From the NCBI GenBank assembly GCA_958299035.1, contig CATQJL010000146.1:1-64000 (forward strand): DNA of 64,000 nt. Reading direction: 5' to 3'. Positions 1-10,215 of this stretch are shown piece after piece. The first letter of the stretch is position 1; each line of letters opens with the position of its first letter. Both the position numbers and the translations under genes were made by a program. The notes under the pieces are model-generated. The model saw only the letters and a program-made list of their open reading frames with translations, made no database searches and was not told the DNA's origin. The stretch is from Cylicocyclus nassatus (lineage: Eukaryota; Nematoda; Chromadorea; Rhabditida; Strongylidae).

Positions 1-288
1 AGAGGGGCTAAATCGGTGCAAATAAGATTTAGAAGGGATTGCCAAAACAGTTCGTGTTCTATATGATTCTAAGGCATTAGTGGATTTTTTCTCTGTAAGA
101 AAATCGTCATTTTAAAAAAGAAAAACCCATATAATGAGAAAAATGATAGTTTTTTCATGAAAAGTAGAATTTTTGATTTTTTCGCCTGACGTAAATTGTG
201 TGATATCGCCGCAATTCGCAGATTCGCAAACTCGCAGACGCCGTCGGCAAAGGTGCCACCACCTCGACGTGGTAGGGGCGCGTCGAGA
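1..288. other. AT-rich non-coding flank
   Basis: No gene is supported here. The first 180 bases are A/T-rich with several homopolymer runs. From about 186 the composition turns GC-rich towards the palindrome cluster that begins at 289. The short open frames on both strands show no recognisable domain and mostly lack an ATG. Confidence 0.6.
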
Positions 289-419
289 TGCCGGCAGCTC
301 GCTCTCTCAAAAGAGCACGCTATTTCCCGTGCTCTCTGACCTGCCGGCAGCTGCCATCTCGCGGATTTCGGCAACCTGCCGGCAGGTTGCCGGCAACTGA
401 CATCGCGAAGTTGCCGGCA
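289..419. repeat. Cluster of TGCCGGCA palindromes
   Basis: The 8-bp palindrome TGCCGGCA occurs five times in 131 bp (289-296, 342-349, 377-384, 388-395, 412-419), in a GC-rich island inside otherwise AT-rich DNA. Related pieces (CTGCCG, GGTGCCAGC) continue to about 640. Palindromic GC-rich interspersed repeats with TGCCGGCA cores are common in some nematode genomes, so this is probably a dispersed repeat fragment. The family is not identified. Confidence 0.6.
369..392. repeat. Perfect 24-bp palindrome
   Basis: The 12 bases left of the centre (between 380 and 381) are the exact reverse complement of the 12 bases to the right. The half-site is CGGCAACCTGCC and symmetry breaks at 368/393. It sits inside the TGCCGGCA cluster and is probably the core of that repeat. 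It could form a cruciform, but nothing in the sequence shows a regulatory role. Confidence 0.8.
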
Positions 420-694
420 GCTCCTCCTGGAATTCCAGATATTTCACTAAAGGAGGAGTTCTGGAGCCGCAGATTTTTATGAAGTTTTCTACAGAGTCGA
501 GGCGGCAACTTTATCGAGAAAATTTTTTGAAAAAAGGCCTGGGACGGCCTAAATTTCGGTTCTTAGTTTCTGGCCACCTCGCGGAAAGGTGCCAGCAACC
601 TGCCGACGAGACCTGCCGCCAGGTCGGGGGGATTACTACCGGCCCAAGCATCCTTGAGTACACTTGCTGATTTCAATGGCTGAAAATTGAAAAG
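420..694. other. Non-coding spacer with GC-rich patch
   Basis: No gene is supported. A GC-rich patch (about 573-645) carries further CCTGCCG and AGGTGCCAGC pieces related to the upstream palindrome cluster. The last 40 bases before the transposon are AT-rich. Confidence 0.5.
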
Positions 695-696
695 TA

Positions 697-1035
697 TTAG
701 GTTGGTCCGAAAGTTCTGTCCCACCGTCTTCATAAAATCGTAACTCCTTCCTAACACAATGTTTTTGCAAGGATAAAACCATCTTAAAAATAACAATTCA
801 TGCACTTTCTAAAACTGAGTTGGCTGCTATGCATTAAGCTTTAAATGCAGAGATAAAATTGGGGAAAGGAATTCAATTTCGGAATTATTAAGCAAGCCCA
901 TTAAAAAATCCAATTGTGTGCCATAAAATGCAAAACAGCCAGTATCCTAGGTTTTTTGATTCCCTCTTTCCAGCTGAGCAAAATTTGTGCTGATCAAGCT
1001 TTTTTGAAAGAAGTTCTGATTTTCAAGAAAAAATG
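697..1035 (+). repeat. Left inverted arm of the MITE
   Basis: This arm can be followed against the reverse complement of 1140-1478 over its whole length. Shared landmarks in the same order are the terminal TTAGGTTGGTCCGAA, AAATCGTAACT, ACACAATGTTTTTGCA, TTGGCTGCTAT, GCAGAGATAAAATTGGGG, AAGCAAGCCC, AAAACAGCCA and TATCCTAG. Scattered substitutions and small indels separate the arms. Confidence 0.85.
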
Positions 1036-1161
1036 CCAAAAAATCAGTTTTTTAAGAAAATTGATATTCTGACATTTTTTTCAAAAAATCATAAAATGCC
1101 AAAAAATCAGTTTTTTAAGAAAATTGATATTCTGACATTTTTTTTTTCAAAAAATCATAAC
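1033..1161. repeat. Tandem duplication of the MITE centre (63-bp unit)
   Basis: A 63-bp unit starting ATGCCAAAAAATCAG at 1033 repeats at 1096. The copies differ mainly in a T run (7 T in the first, 10 in the second) and one base at the end. The first 43 bases of each unit are themselves an imperfect palindrome (32 of 43 positions match their reverse complement by my count). The original element was therefore probably a full palindrome whose centre was later duplicated. The 63-bp period makes a duplicated peptide appear in one open frame, which is not evidence of coding. Confidence 0.85.
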
Positions 1162-1478
1162 TTTCTGAAGAACAGCTCGATCAACGCGAACTGTGCTCAT
1201 CCAGAAAGAGGGGGTGAAATAGTCTAGGATAGTGGCTGTTTTGGATTTTATGACACAGTTTTGGTTTTTTTAACGGGCTTGCTTAAAAATTCCGAAATGG
1301 GAGTGAATTCCTTCCCCCAATTTTATCTCTGCATTCAGAACTTAATGAATAGCAGCCAATTCAGTTTCAGGAGGTACATGAATGGCTCTTTCTAATACGG
1401 TTTCAATCGTGCAAAAACATTGTGTTCGGAAGAAGTTACGATTTTTTAAAAATGGTAGGACAGTTCGGACCAACCTAA
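1140..1478 (-). repeat. Right inverted arm of the MITE
   Basis: This is the reverse-complement partner of the left arm and carries the same ordered landmarks on the minus strand. It ends CCAACCTAA at 1478, directly followed by the TA duplication. The inner boundary is approximate because the arms fade into the A/T-rich centre. Confidence 0.85.
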
Positions 1479-1480
1479 TA

Positions 1481-2644
1481 GCTTTTCGGGGGGCTTTTAT
1501 GCTGACTTGATAATCCTCGAAAGTAGCGCTTGCTGAAGGACAGAAAGTCACACTTGACTTTAGAAGGTTTGTTGATATAATACGTGGGGGTAGCCCATCA
1601 CTGTTTTTGCCAGAGCATGCCATCTTTCCACTTCCTACATAAAACGCGATCACTCTCACAAAAATCGCGCAGTTGATCTGTCTTTACGTTGTTAAATCTC
1701 CTACAAAAGTCTTTTGGATGGAATCAAAAATCATATCATCATCATCATATTAGCTTCCACAAGCGGTGACCCACGCTATGAATGCAATATCAAGGACGTG
1801 CCAAACGCCATTCAAATGACAGTGTACTATTGAAATGAGGAATTCGCCTAAAAACGATACAGCTTTCATACGCAAAAAAGTGTGCTAGTTGACAAAATTT
1901 TTAGATTTATGAAACGAACGCTCGATAGGAAAAAAGTCTGGAGCAATTTTTAGAACTACATCTTATCCTAAGCTTTGTGCATGAAACCCACTAAGAATTG
2001 TTGTTGTCATAGGCTACTTGTAAGATTTTTTTAATACTAACAGGCTACTTGAATTTTCTGATAATAACCGTCTAGAATAAAGCATCAGCAGCATCCAAAA
2101 TCTTTTTTTTTGTCTACCACTTGAAAACTTCGATAGATAATTACTCCAATATATAAATCAACTAAAGCACTAGAGACAGACGGAAAATAAGATGATAAGC
2201 ACTGTACAGCCTTGATTAAGAGATGGCATCAGTGTTAAATTAAGAAACGATTGTGATTCGTAAAGATTTACAAATTTCTGTGAAAAAAAGCGACATCCTT
2301 TGCTGGTTTGATCTCCAAACGAAGTCTTGCTTTGATTTTGCAATTTTACCTGGTCCGCGCTCACCTACTACAGCCCTCTCTTTTTTGTGCCTGGGTTCTC
2401 GCTCAATCGTGAATTAAATAATAAACTCAAAGTCAAAAGAAATATAAAGTTTTCATCGTTTTCCGTGCTCCGAGATCTACAAATATGAGTTAGTGTAATT
2501 GCTTTTAAAAATACGATTACTCATAAAACTGCTAGAAAATATGGGTAGTAAGCATGTAGATGAGTGAAAACGAAATGTGGTTTGAGCGTTGATTTGCTTG
2601 AGGTGCCTTTGCGATCGGAGGTTCTACCACCACTGCAATCTCTG
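1481..2644. other. Non-coding AT-rich stretch
   Basis: I find no supportable gene here. It contains a short ATC microsatellite (1735-1748), a T run near 2101-2111 and mostly A/T-rich sequence. Open frames on either strand are short and show no known motif. Confidence 0.5.
1735..1748. repeat. (ATC)4 microsatellite
   Basis: Four ATC triplets plus AT. The sequence just downstream (about 1750-1850) is less A/T-rich than its surroundings and may belong to an interspersed repeat, but I cannot name a family. Confidence 0.7.
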
Positions 2645-2824
2645 ATGGCTAAAAAAAAGCGTACCCGAAAGAAACCGTTCCAAAAGAAAACTTTCAAGGA
2701 AGAGTTTCAACTTATGAAAGAATTCATGAAATTGTGTGAACATGTACTTGAATCCATTTCGGCTGATCGTAGCTGTAACGCTGCAGATAGTACAAGAAAA
2801 AGAGAATCACGGCTTCTCCCATAA
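2645..2824 (+). CDS. Possible short lysine-rich ORF, 59 aa, unrecognised
   Basis: An ATG at 2645 opens 59 codons ending in TAA at 2822-2824. The frame continues upstream to a GTG at 2564 but has no earlier ATG. Residues 1-18 are strongly basic (10 Lys/Arg, beginning MAKKKRTRKK), like a nuclear-localisation or nucleic-acid-binding tail. Residues 18-40 alternate charged and hydrophobic positions and could form an amphipathic helix. I recognise no family. It could be an exon or a gene remnant, since the local GC content is higher than in the surroundings. It could equally be chance, because there is no clear promoter, splice partner or neighbouring gene. Confidence 0.15.
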   Translation: MAKKKRTRKKPFQKKTFKEEFQLMKEFMKLCEHVLESISADRSCNAADSTRKRESRLLP

Positions 2825-2927
2825 TTTTTGATGACTTTTTGGCCATAATTTGCTTTACGCACGGTTCCGCATCAAATTTGGTGTCATAACATTGTGTCTT
2901 CGTTGTAAACTTGGAAACTTACAGAAG

Positions 2928-3283
2928 ATGGTGTTATGGTTACAAGCTTATGGAGCGTCTTTTGAAACCAAATCAGCAACTTCCGGTACTCATGCGTTGT
3001 CTCGCCAGGAACGCTCATCAAGCCCTTCTGGCAACATCACTGATGTCCGTCAGAAGATAAACGCCGTAAGACATGATGTGGCGCCCAACCACTAGTAATG
3101 CAGAAGTTCGTTTTGTACCGACACGCAGTACTGCCGAAAAAAGACCGATGGCAATTGATGGCTTCCACAATGCTGGACAGCCGTAAGAGGCTGCCGAACA
3201 ACACTCGGCACGAGCTGGCACTAAGAGAATTTCAATACCAAGTCCCCTTTGTTCTCGAAAATCTTGTGCAAGGTCCCCATTGA
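2928..3283 (+). other. Coding-like patch, two short frames, possible gene remnant
   Basis: Two consecutive ATG frames occupy this GC-balanced stretch: 55 codons from 2928 to a TAG at 3093-3095, then 61 codons from 3098 to a TGA at 3281-3283 in a different frame. A CTTACAG just before 2928 resembles a splice acceptor. The switch of frame, stops in between and lack of any recognisable domain suggest a decayed exon or fragment rather than an intact gene. Its relation to the basic ORF just upstream is unknown. Confidence 0.15.
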
Positions 3284-4319
3284 CTCTAAACCTTGAACTT
3301 TTTAAAAATTCTCAAAAAAAGAAACGTCGAATAAAAAACGACGCAATTGTGCGTCTGTTCGGGCACAAAAACAATACCTAGTTCGCCTTTTGTTTCAAAA
3401 TAAATCCTGCTGCTTAGCCCGGTGCCAGCTGTGCCGAGCCCGGCTGCCGAGCATTCTGGAAGCCATCCGCAGAAAATTTGACCCATCCTGAGGCCGTCTA
3501 ACTTAGTCTGTATGACGTGATACGTCTGCCTGTCTGTACGTATGCACCAAAGAAAAATTTTCATTCCTGAGTCGATCCAGACCAAACTACGCATACACTT
3601 CGGGGAGGGCTGGTGTCATTAGGCTACTTCTTTGTCATTGATCGATATTAATGTCGATTTCTTGCAAAGTCTAGAGGCTATGAATTGGAAGGGGGAGTGG
3701 GTAAGTGAGTATGCTGATTAGGAGATGATTATTGACAGGACCCAGCGGAGCCGAGTTCGACAGCTAGTGATCTCTGAATATAATAAAAGTTTGCGTTTTA
3801 CGAAAAATATTAAAACGTAACTTATGAGCTAGTCACCAAGAAAGAAGCTTTCAAAAACGACATTTCAAATTCTGCGAGTTTGAGGACGCTAATTGCGGAG
3901 AACCTCTAGCTATCCACACAACGTAAAAGTGTTTTACTGCACGAAAGCGCAAAGACAAAAAATTGTCCAAAAAAGTCATTTTCTAGAAAGAACTCTCTAA
4001 TGCTGCACTTTTTCAGCAGAAACACCGTGACACTTATAGGAGCATCCTAAGTTGATCAGTCAGCGGAAGAACTGCAGCAACAAGGAAATTTTCTTGAAAA
4101 TGACCTTTATACTAAATTTTGTTTTTGCATTCTACGAAACTCAAAATTGTAAATTTTGATGCGCCATTTCTGAAAGCTCAAAGATTATCAGCTGCGCACC
4201 AAAATTGGAGCTCATAGAAAGTTACGCTTCAGCATGTGTTAAGGAGTGCCAACTTTTTCAACCGTATTTAGAGAAACAGTGCTTGAAAAGCTATTGAATT
4301 TTGTTCATACTAGCGACCC
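3284..4319. other. Non-coding stretch
   Basis: No gene is supported. A GC-rich patch at about 3416-3455 contains imperfect copies of AGCCCGG with GTGCC or CTGCC. The remainder is AT-rich without obvious repeat structure. A 102-codon minus-strand open frame (3594 to 3286) shows no known motif and looks like chance. Confidence 0.5.
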
Positions 4320-4403
4320 TACGGGTCGTTAACAATTGGGTAGGGCAGATAATTTGAAGTGCCTTGGTTCCATACGGGTCCTAGCAAGCGGATAGGGTAG
4401 ATA
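4320..4403. repeat. Imperfect 31-bp direct repeat with a small hairpin
   Basis: The segment starting ACGGGTC at 4321 and ending GGGCAGATA (4351) returns at 4374-4403, starting ACGGGTC and ending GGGTAGATA, displaced by 53 bp. The first copy overlaps a 6-bp hairpin, CGACCC-TAC-GGGTCG (4314-4328). Function unknown. It is probably a fragment of a dispersed or decayed tandem repeat. Confidence 0.55.
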
Positions 4404-4447
4404 TTCTTATATGCTGATATTGGAGTATAACGGATGGCAGAACAATA

Positions 4448-4539
4448 CCATACAAGGTGAAATTTTCACTGTGTGTGTGATCCTCTGGAGATCCCCAAGG
4501 AAGGCCATACAAGGAGATTTTTCATTTTCCATGGGGATC
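4448..4539. repeat. Short direct repeat plus inverted repeat
   Basis: CCATACAAGG occurs at 4448-4457 and 4505-4514, each followed by a similar T-rich tail, displaced by 57 bp. A 13-bp inverted repeat flanks the second copy: GATCCCCAAGGAA at 4490-4502 against TTCCATGGGGATC at 4527-4539, with one mismatch. It could be a hairpin or a remnant of a small element. No further assignment is possible. Confidence 0.5.
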
Positions 4540-5263
4540 CCCATGAATTACTTCTTTTCAAATTCGTTTGTTTTTCTAAAAATTTGATAGGAACGTCGTA
4601 AAGTTGTACTGAGGATCTACTATGGACAACGAGATTTTACTGCGCCCCTTCGAATCATGTCCCCTCCTTGCTGGAATGTACGTGAATACAAGCCTTAGAG
4701 GTTTTATCCTACCACTCGAAACAGTTTGATGAAATCTTTTTGTATGCCATCAATAGCAGTACTTTCAACTCCTGCGAACGAAGGAGAAGATGTAGAAAAG
4801 CGCATAGTCTGTTAAGGTAATTCCGCGTCCCAAAAAATTTGCCTACTGTTCGATTGTTGATAAGCCTTTTGTCATGAATTCTTTTAAGAAGATTCACGTA
4901 CCAATTGTGGCGCAGAGCTTTCCCAATGGCGTAACCAAATATTCGACGAATATCACAGATCGGTTGTTACGAAACATGGCAAACTTACTAAGAACTTTAC
5001 GATGAGGTGCGAATCTTATATTTGAAATCGACGGCTTTGATTAACGCAGGGAAATTTTCAGCTTTTCAGTCCTTTTGTGGGTGTCAAGTATGGTTCTTGA
5101 TGACGCAAAACCCTCCTCAAAGCTCCTATTGTCATTTTAGTAACGAGGAGTGAACGGTAATTCGCTTCATACTATGATTTTGAACTCAAGCCGGCTCTAC
5201 GAAATGGTACCTAAAGCCTCTCGAAAAACTTCATAGCAAGATAGTTATTAACAATCAAACAGT
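4540..5263. other. Non-coding DNA up to the satellite edge
   Basis: No gene is supported, and a 62-codon minus-strand frame (4897-4709) has no recognisable feature. The sequence stays AT-rich and single-copy up to the array. I see no degenerate satellite monomers in these 700 bases, so the transition at 5264 is sharp. Confidence 0.5.
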
Positions 5264-5290
5264 AGTGTCAAGGCTCACGAAGGAGTGTCA
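5255..5290. other. Sharp left junction of the satellite
   Basis: Unique sequence ends at about 5263. A 7-base partial unit (AGTGTCA) leads straight into a canonical type A monomer at 5271. The edge monomers are not visibly more degraded than interior ones. The second unit carries TCGCG (G at 5297), a variant found again at 8677, exactly 3,380 bp inward, so the edge belongs to a duplicated segment of the array. Confidence 0.85.
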
Positions 5291-8200
5291 AGGCTCGCGA
5301 AGGAGTGTCAAGGCCTACGAAGGAGTGTCAAGGCTCACGAAGGAGTGTCAAGGCCTACGAAGGAGTGTCAAGGCTCACGAAGGAGTGTCAAGGCTCACGA
5401 AGGAGTGTCAAGGCTCACGAAGGAGTCCCAAGGCCTACGAAGGAGTGTCAAGGCCTACGAAGGAGTGTCAAGGCCTACGAAGGAGTGACAAGGCTCACGA
5501 AGGAGTGTCAAGGCCTATGAAGGAGTGTCAAGGCTCACGAAGGAGTGTCAAGGCTCACGAAGGAGTGTCAAGGCTCACGAAGGAGTCCCAAGGCCTACGA
5601 AGGAGTGTCAAGGCCTACGAAGGAGTGTCAAGGCCTACGAAGGAGTGACAAGGCTCACGAAGGAGTGTCAAGGCCTACGAAGGAGTGTCAAGGCTCACGA
5701 AGGAGTGTCAAGGCCTACGAGGGAGTGTCAAGGCTCACGAAGGAGTGTCAAGGCCTACGAAGGAGTGTCAAGGCTCACGAAGGAGTGTCAAGGCCTACGA
5801 AGGAGTGTCAAGGCTCACGAAGGAGTGTCAAGGCTCACGAAGGAGTGTCAAGGCTCACGAAGGAGTGTCAAGGCTCACGAAGGAGTGTCAAGGCCTACGA
5901 AGGAGTGTCAAGGCTCACGAAGGAGTGTCAAGGCTCACGAAGGAGTGTCAAGGCTCACGAAGGAGTGTCAAGGCTCACGAAGGAGTGTCAAGGCTCACGA
6001 AGGAGTGTCAAGGCTCACGAAGGAGTGTCAAGGCCTACGAAGGAGTGTCAAGGCCTACGAAGGAGTGTCAAGGCTCACGAAGGAGTGTCAAGGCTCACGA
6101 AGGAGTGTCAAGGCCTACGAAGGAGTGTCAAGGCTCACGAAGGAGTGTCAAGGCTCACGAAGGAGCGTCAAGGCTCACGAAGGAGAGTCAAGGCTCACGA
6201 AGGAGTCCCAAGGCCTACGAAGGAGTGTCAAGGCCTACGAAGGAGTGTCAAGGCCTACGAAGGAGTGACAAGGCTCACGAAGGAGTGTCAAGGCCTACGA
6301 AGGAGTGTCAAGGCTCACGAAGGAGTGTCAAGGCTCACGAAGGAGTGTCAAGGCTCACGAAGGAGTGTCAAGGCCTACGAAGGAGTGTCAAGGCTCACGA
6401 AGGAGTGTCAAGGCTCACGAAGGAGTGTCAAGGCCTACGAAGGAGAGTCAACGCCTACGAAGGAGTGTCAAGGCTCACGAAGGAGTGTCAAGGCTCACGA
6501 AGGAGTGTCAAGGCTCACGAAGGAGTCCCAAGGCCTACGAAGGAGTGTCAAGGCCTACGAAGGAGTGTCAAGGCCTACGAAGGAGTGACAAGGCTCACGA
6601 AGGAGTGTCAAGGCTCACGAAGGAGTGTCAAGGCTCACGAAGGAGTGTCAAGGCTCACGAAGGAGAGTCAAGGCTCACGAAGGAGTGTCAAGGCTCACGA
6701 AGGAGAGTCAAGGCTCACGAAGGAGTGTCAAGGCTCACGAAGGAGTGTCAAGGCTCACGAAGGAGTGTCAAGGCCTACGAAGGAGTGTCAAGGCTCACGA
6801 AGGAGTGTCAAGGCTCACGAAGGAGTGTCAAGGCCTACGAAGGAGAGTCAAGGCCTACGAAGGAGTGTCAAGGCTCACGAAGGAGTGTCAAGGCTCACGA
6901 AGGAGTGTCAAGGCTCACGAAGGAGTGTCAAGGCTCACGAAGGAGTGTCAAGGCCTACGAAGGAGTGTCAAGGCCTACGAAGGAGTGTCAAGGCTCACGA
7001 AGGAGTGTCAAGGCTCACGAAGGAGTGTCAAGGCCTACGAAGGAGAGTCAAGGCCTACGAAGGAGTGTCAAGGCTCACGAAGGAGTGTCAAGGCTCACGA
7101 AGGAGTGTCAAGGCTCACGAAGGAGTGTCAAGGCTCACGAAGGAGTGTCAAGGCTCACGAAGGAGTGTCAAGGCTCACGAAGGAGTGTCAAGGCCTACGA
7201 AGGAGTGTCAAGGCCTACGAAGGAGTGTCAAGGCTCACGAAGGAGTGCCAAGGCTCACTAAGGAGTGTCAAGGCCTACGAAGGAGTGTCAAGGCTCACGA
7301 AGGAGTGTCAAGGCTCACGAAGGAGTGTCAAGGCTCACGAAGGAGTGTCAAGGCCTACGAAGGAGAGTCAAGGCCTACGAAGGAGTGACAAGGCTCACGA
7401 AGGAGTGTCAAGGCCTACGAAGGAGTGTCAAGGCTCACGAAGGAGTGTCAAGGCTCACGAAGGAGTGTCAAGGCTCACGAAGGAGTCCCAAGGCCTACGA
7501 AGGAGTGTCAAGGCCTACGAAGGAGTGTCAAGGCCTACGAAGGAGTGACAAGGCTCACGAAGGAGTGTCAAGGCCTACGAAGGAGTGTCAAGGCTCACGA
7601 AGGAGTGTCAAGGCCTACGAAGGAGTGTCAAGGCCTACGAAGGAGTGTCAAGGCCTACGAAGGAGTGACAAGGCTCACGAAGGAGTGTCAAGGCCTACGA
7701 AGGAGTGACAAGGCTCACGAAGGAGTGTCAAGGCTCACGAAGGAGTGTCAAGGCTCACGAAGGAGTGTCAAGGCTCACGAAGGAGTGTCAAGGCTCACGA
7801 AGGAGAGTCAAGGCTCACGAAGGAGTCCCAAGGCCTACGAAGGAGTGTCAAGGCCTACGAAGGAGTGTCAAGGCCTACGAAGGAGTGACAAGGCTCACGA
7901 AGGAGTGTCAAGGCCTACGAAGGAATGTCAAGGCTCACGAAGGAGTGTCAAGGCTCACGAAGGAGTGTCAAGGCTCACGAAGGAGTCCCAAGGCCTACGA
8001 AGGAGTGTCAATGCCTACGAAGGAGAGTCAAGGCCTACGAAGGAGTGTCAAGGCTCACGAAGGAGTGTCAAGGCTCACGAAGGAGTGTCAAGGCCTACGA
8101 AGGAGTGTCAAGGCTCACGAAGGAGTGTCAAGGCTCACGAAGGAGTGTCAAGGCTCACGAAGGAGTGTCAAGGCTCACGAAGGAGTGTCAAGGCTCACGA

Positions 8201-10215
8201 AGGAGTGTCAAGGCCTACGAAGGAGTGTCAAGGCTCACGAAGGAGTGTCAAGGCCTACGAAGGAGTGACAAGGCTCACGAAGGAGTGTCAAGGCCTACGA
8301 AGGAGTGACAAGGCTCACGAAGGAGTGTCAAGGCTCACGAAGGAGTGTCAAGGCTCACGAAGGAGTGTCAAGGCTCACGAAGGAGTGTCAAGGCTCACGA
8401 AGGAGAGTCAAGGCTCACGAAGGAGTCCCAAGGCCTACGAAGGAGTGTCAAGGCCTACGAAGGAGTGTCAAGGCCTACGAAGGAGTGACAAGGCTCACGA
8501 AGGAGTGTCAAGGCCTACGAAGGAGTGTCAAGGCTCACGAAGGAGTGTCAAGGCTCACGAAGGAGTGTCAAGGCTCACGAAGGAGTCCCAAGGCCTACGA
8601 AGGAGTGTCAATGCCTACGAAGGAGAGTCAAGGCCTACGAAGGAGTGTCAAGGCTCACGAAGGAGTGTCAAGGCTCGCGAAGGAGTGTCAAGGCCTACGA
8701 AGGAGTGTCAAGGCTCACGAAGGAGTGTCAAGGCCTACGAAGGAGTGTCAAGGCTCACGAAGGAGTGTCAAGGCTCACGAAGGAGTGTCAAGGCTCACGA
8801 AGGAGTCCCAAGGCCTACGAAGGAGTGTCAAGGCCTACGAAGGAGTGTCAAGGCCTACGAAGGAGTGACAAGGCTCACGAAGGAGTGTCAAGGCCTACGA
8901 AGGAGTGTCAAGGCTCACGAAGGAGTGTCAAGGCTCACGAAGGAGTGTCAAGGCTCACGAAGGAGTCCCAAGGCCTACGAAGGAGTGTCAAGGCCTACGA
9001 AGGAGTGTCAAGGCCTACGAAGGAGTGACAAGGCTCACGAAGGAGTGTCAAGGCCTACGAAGGAGTGTCAAGGCTCACGAAGGAGTGTCAAGGCCTACGA
9101 GGGAGTGTCAAGGCTCACGAAGGAGTGTCAAGGCCTACGAAGGAGTGTCAAGGCTCACGAAGGAGTGTCAAGGCCTACGAAGGAGTGTCAAGGCTCACGA
9201 AGGAGTGTCAAGGCTCACGAAGGAGTGTCAAGGCTCACGAAGGAGTGTCAAGGCTCACGAAGGAGTGTCAAGGCCTACGAAGGAGTGTCAAGGCTCACGA
9301 AGGAGTGTCAAGGCTCACGAAGGAGTGTCAAGGCTCACGAAGGAGTGTCAAGGCTCACGAAGGAGTGTCAAGGCTCACGAAGGAGTGTCAAGGCTCACGA
9401 AGGAGTGTCAAGGCCTACGAAGGAGTGTCAAGGCCTACGAAGGAGTGTCAAGGCTCACGAAGGAGTGTCAAGGCTCACGAAGGAGTGTCAAGGCCTACGA
9501 AGGAGTGTCAAGGCTCACGAAGGAGTGTCAAGGCTCACGAAGGAGCGTCAAGGCTCACGAAGGAGAGTCAAGGCTCACGAAGGAGTCCCAAGGCCTACGA
9601 AGGAGTGTCAAGGCCTACGAAGGAGTGTCAAGGCCTACGAAGGAGTGACAAGGCTCACGAAGGAGTGTCAAGGCCTACGAAGGAGTGTCAAGGCTCACGA
9701 AGGAGTGTCAAGGCTCACGAAGGAGTGTCAAGGCTCACGAAGGAGTGTCAAGGCCTACGAAGGAGTGTCAAGGCTCACGAAGGAGTGTCAAGGCTCACGA
9801 AGGAGTGTCAAGGCCTACGAAGGAGAGTCAACGCCTACGAAGGAGTGTCAAGGCTCACGAAGGAGTGTCAAGGCTCACGAAGGAGTGTCAAGGCTCACGA
9901 AGGAGTCCCAAGGCCTACGAAGGAGTGTCAAGGCCTACGAAGGAGTGTCAAGGCCTACGAAGGAGTGACAAGGCTCACGAAGGAGTGTCAAGGCTCACGA
10001 AGGAGTGTCAAGGCTCACGAAGGAGTGTCAAGGCTCACGAAGGAGAGTCAAGGCTCACGAAGGAGTGTCAAGGCTCACGAAGGAGAGTCAAGGCTCACGA
10101 AGGAGTGTCAAGGCTCACGAAGGAGTGTCAAGGCTCACGAAGGAGTGTCAAGGCCTACGAAGGAGTGTCAAGGCTCACGAAGGAGTGTCAAGGCTCACGA
10201 AGGAGTGTCAAGGCT
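5271..10215 (+). repeat. Higher-order duplication, displacement 3,380 bp
   Basis: Monomer order at 5271-6835 is repeated at 8651-10215, displaced by exactly 169 monomers. Shared rare variants fix the register: TCGCG at 5297 and 8677, and CGAGGG at 5721 and 9101. A single difference is visible at 5518 (CTATGA in the first copy only). Order diverges at 6836 and 10216. The intervening 1.8 kb has its own internal duplication, with frames and variants around 7705-8305 repeating 600 bp on. Confidence 0.85.

Larger units (their letters stand above)
697..1478. mobile_element. Mariner-type foldback MITE (non-autonomous)
   Basis: The element starts TTAGGTTGGTCCGAA and ends with the inverted form TTCGGACCAACCTAA. 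TA dinucleotides flank it at 695-696 and 1479-1480, the target-site duplication expected of Tc1/mariner transposition. The termini resemble published mariner inverted repeats beginning TTAGGTTG. Nearly the whole 782 bp is an imperfect inverted repeat with arms of about 340 bp, so it is a foldback element rather than a deleted full-length copy. No transposase frame or DD(34)D motif is present, so it would depend on a transposase made elsewhere. The arms have diverged from each other, which suggests an old insertion. A minus-strand open frame (1659 to 1342) crosses its right boundary: about 60 codons come from the flank and the rest from the transposon, so I read it as chance. Confidence 0.88.

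Noticed and set aside
1033..1227. A 64-codon frame with an internally repeated peptide
   Set aside because: The repeat is caused by the 63-bp tandem duplication of the MITE centre, and the encoded peptide is just A/T-rich codons.
1342..1659. A 105-codon minus-strand open frame
   Set aside because: It crosses the right end of the MITE (1478), so its C-terminal 45 codons are transposon arm, and no domain is recognisable.
3286..3594. A 102-codon minus-strand open frame
   Set aside because: No known motif, no conserved-looking composition, and no supporting neighbour or splice signals.
3735..3775. tRNA-like B box (GAGTTCGACAG)
   Set aside because: No matching A box or acceptor stem could be placed at the right distance.
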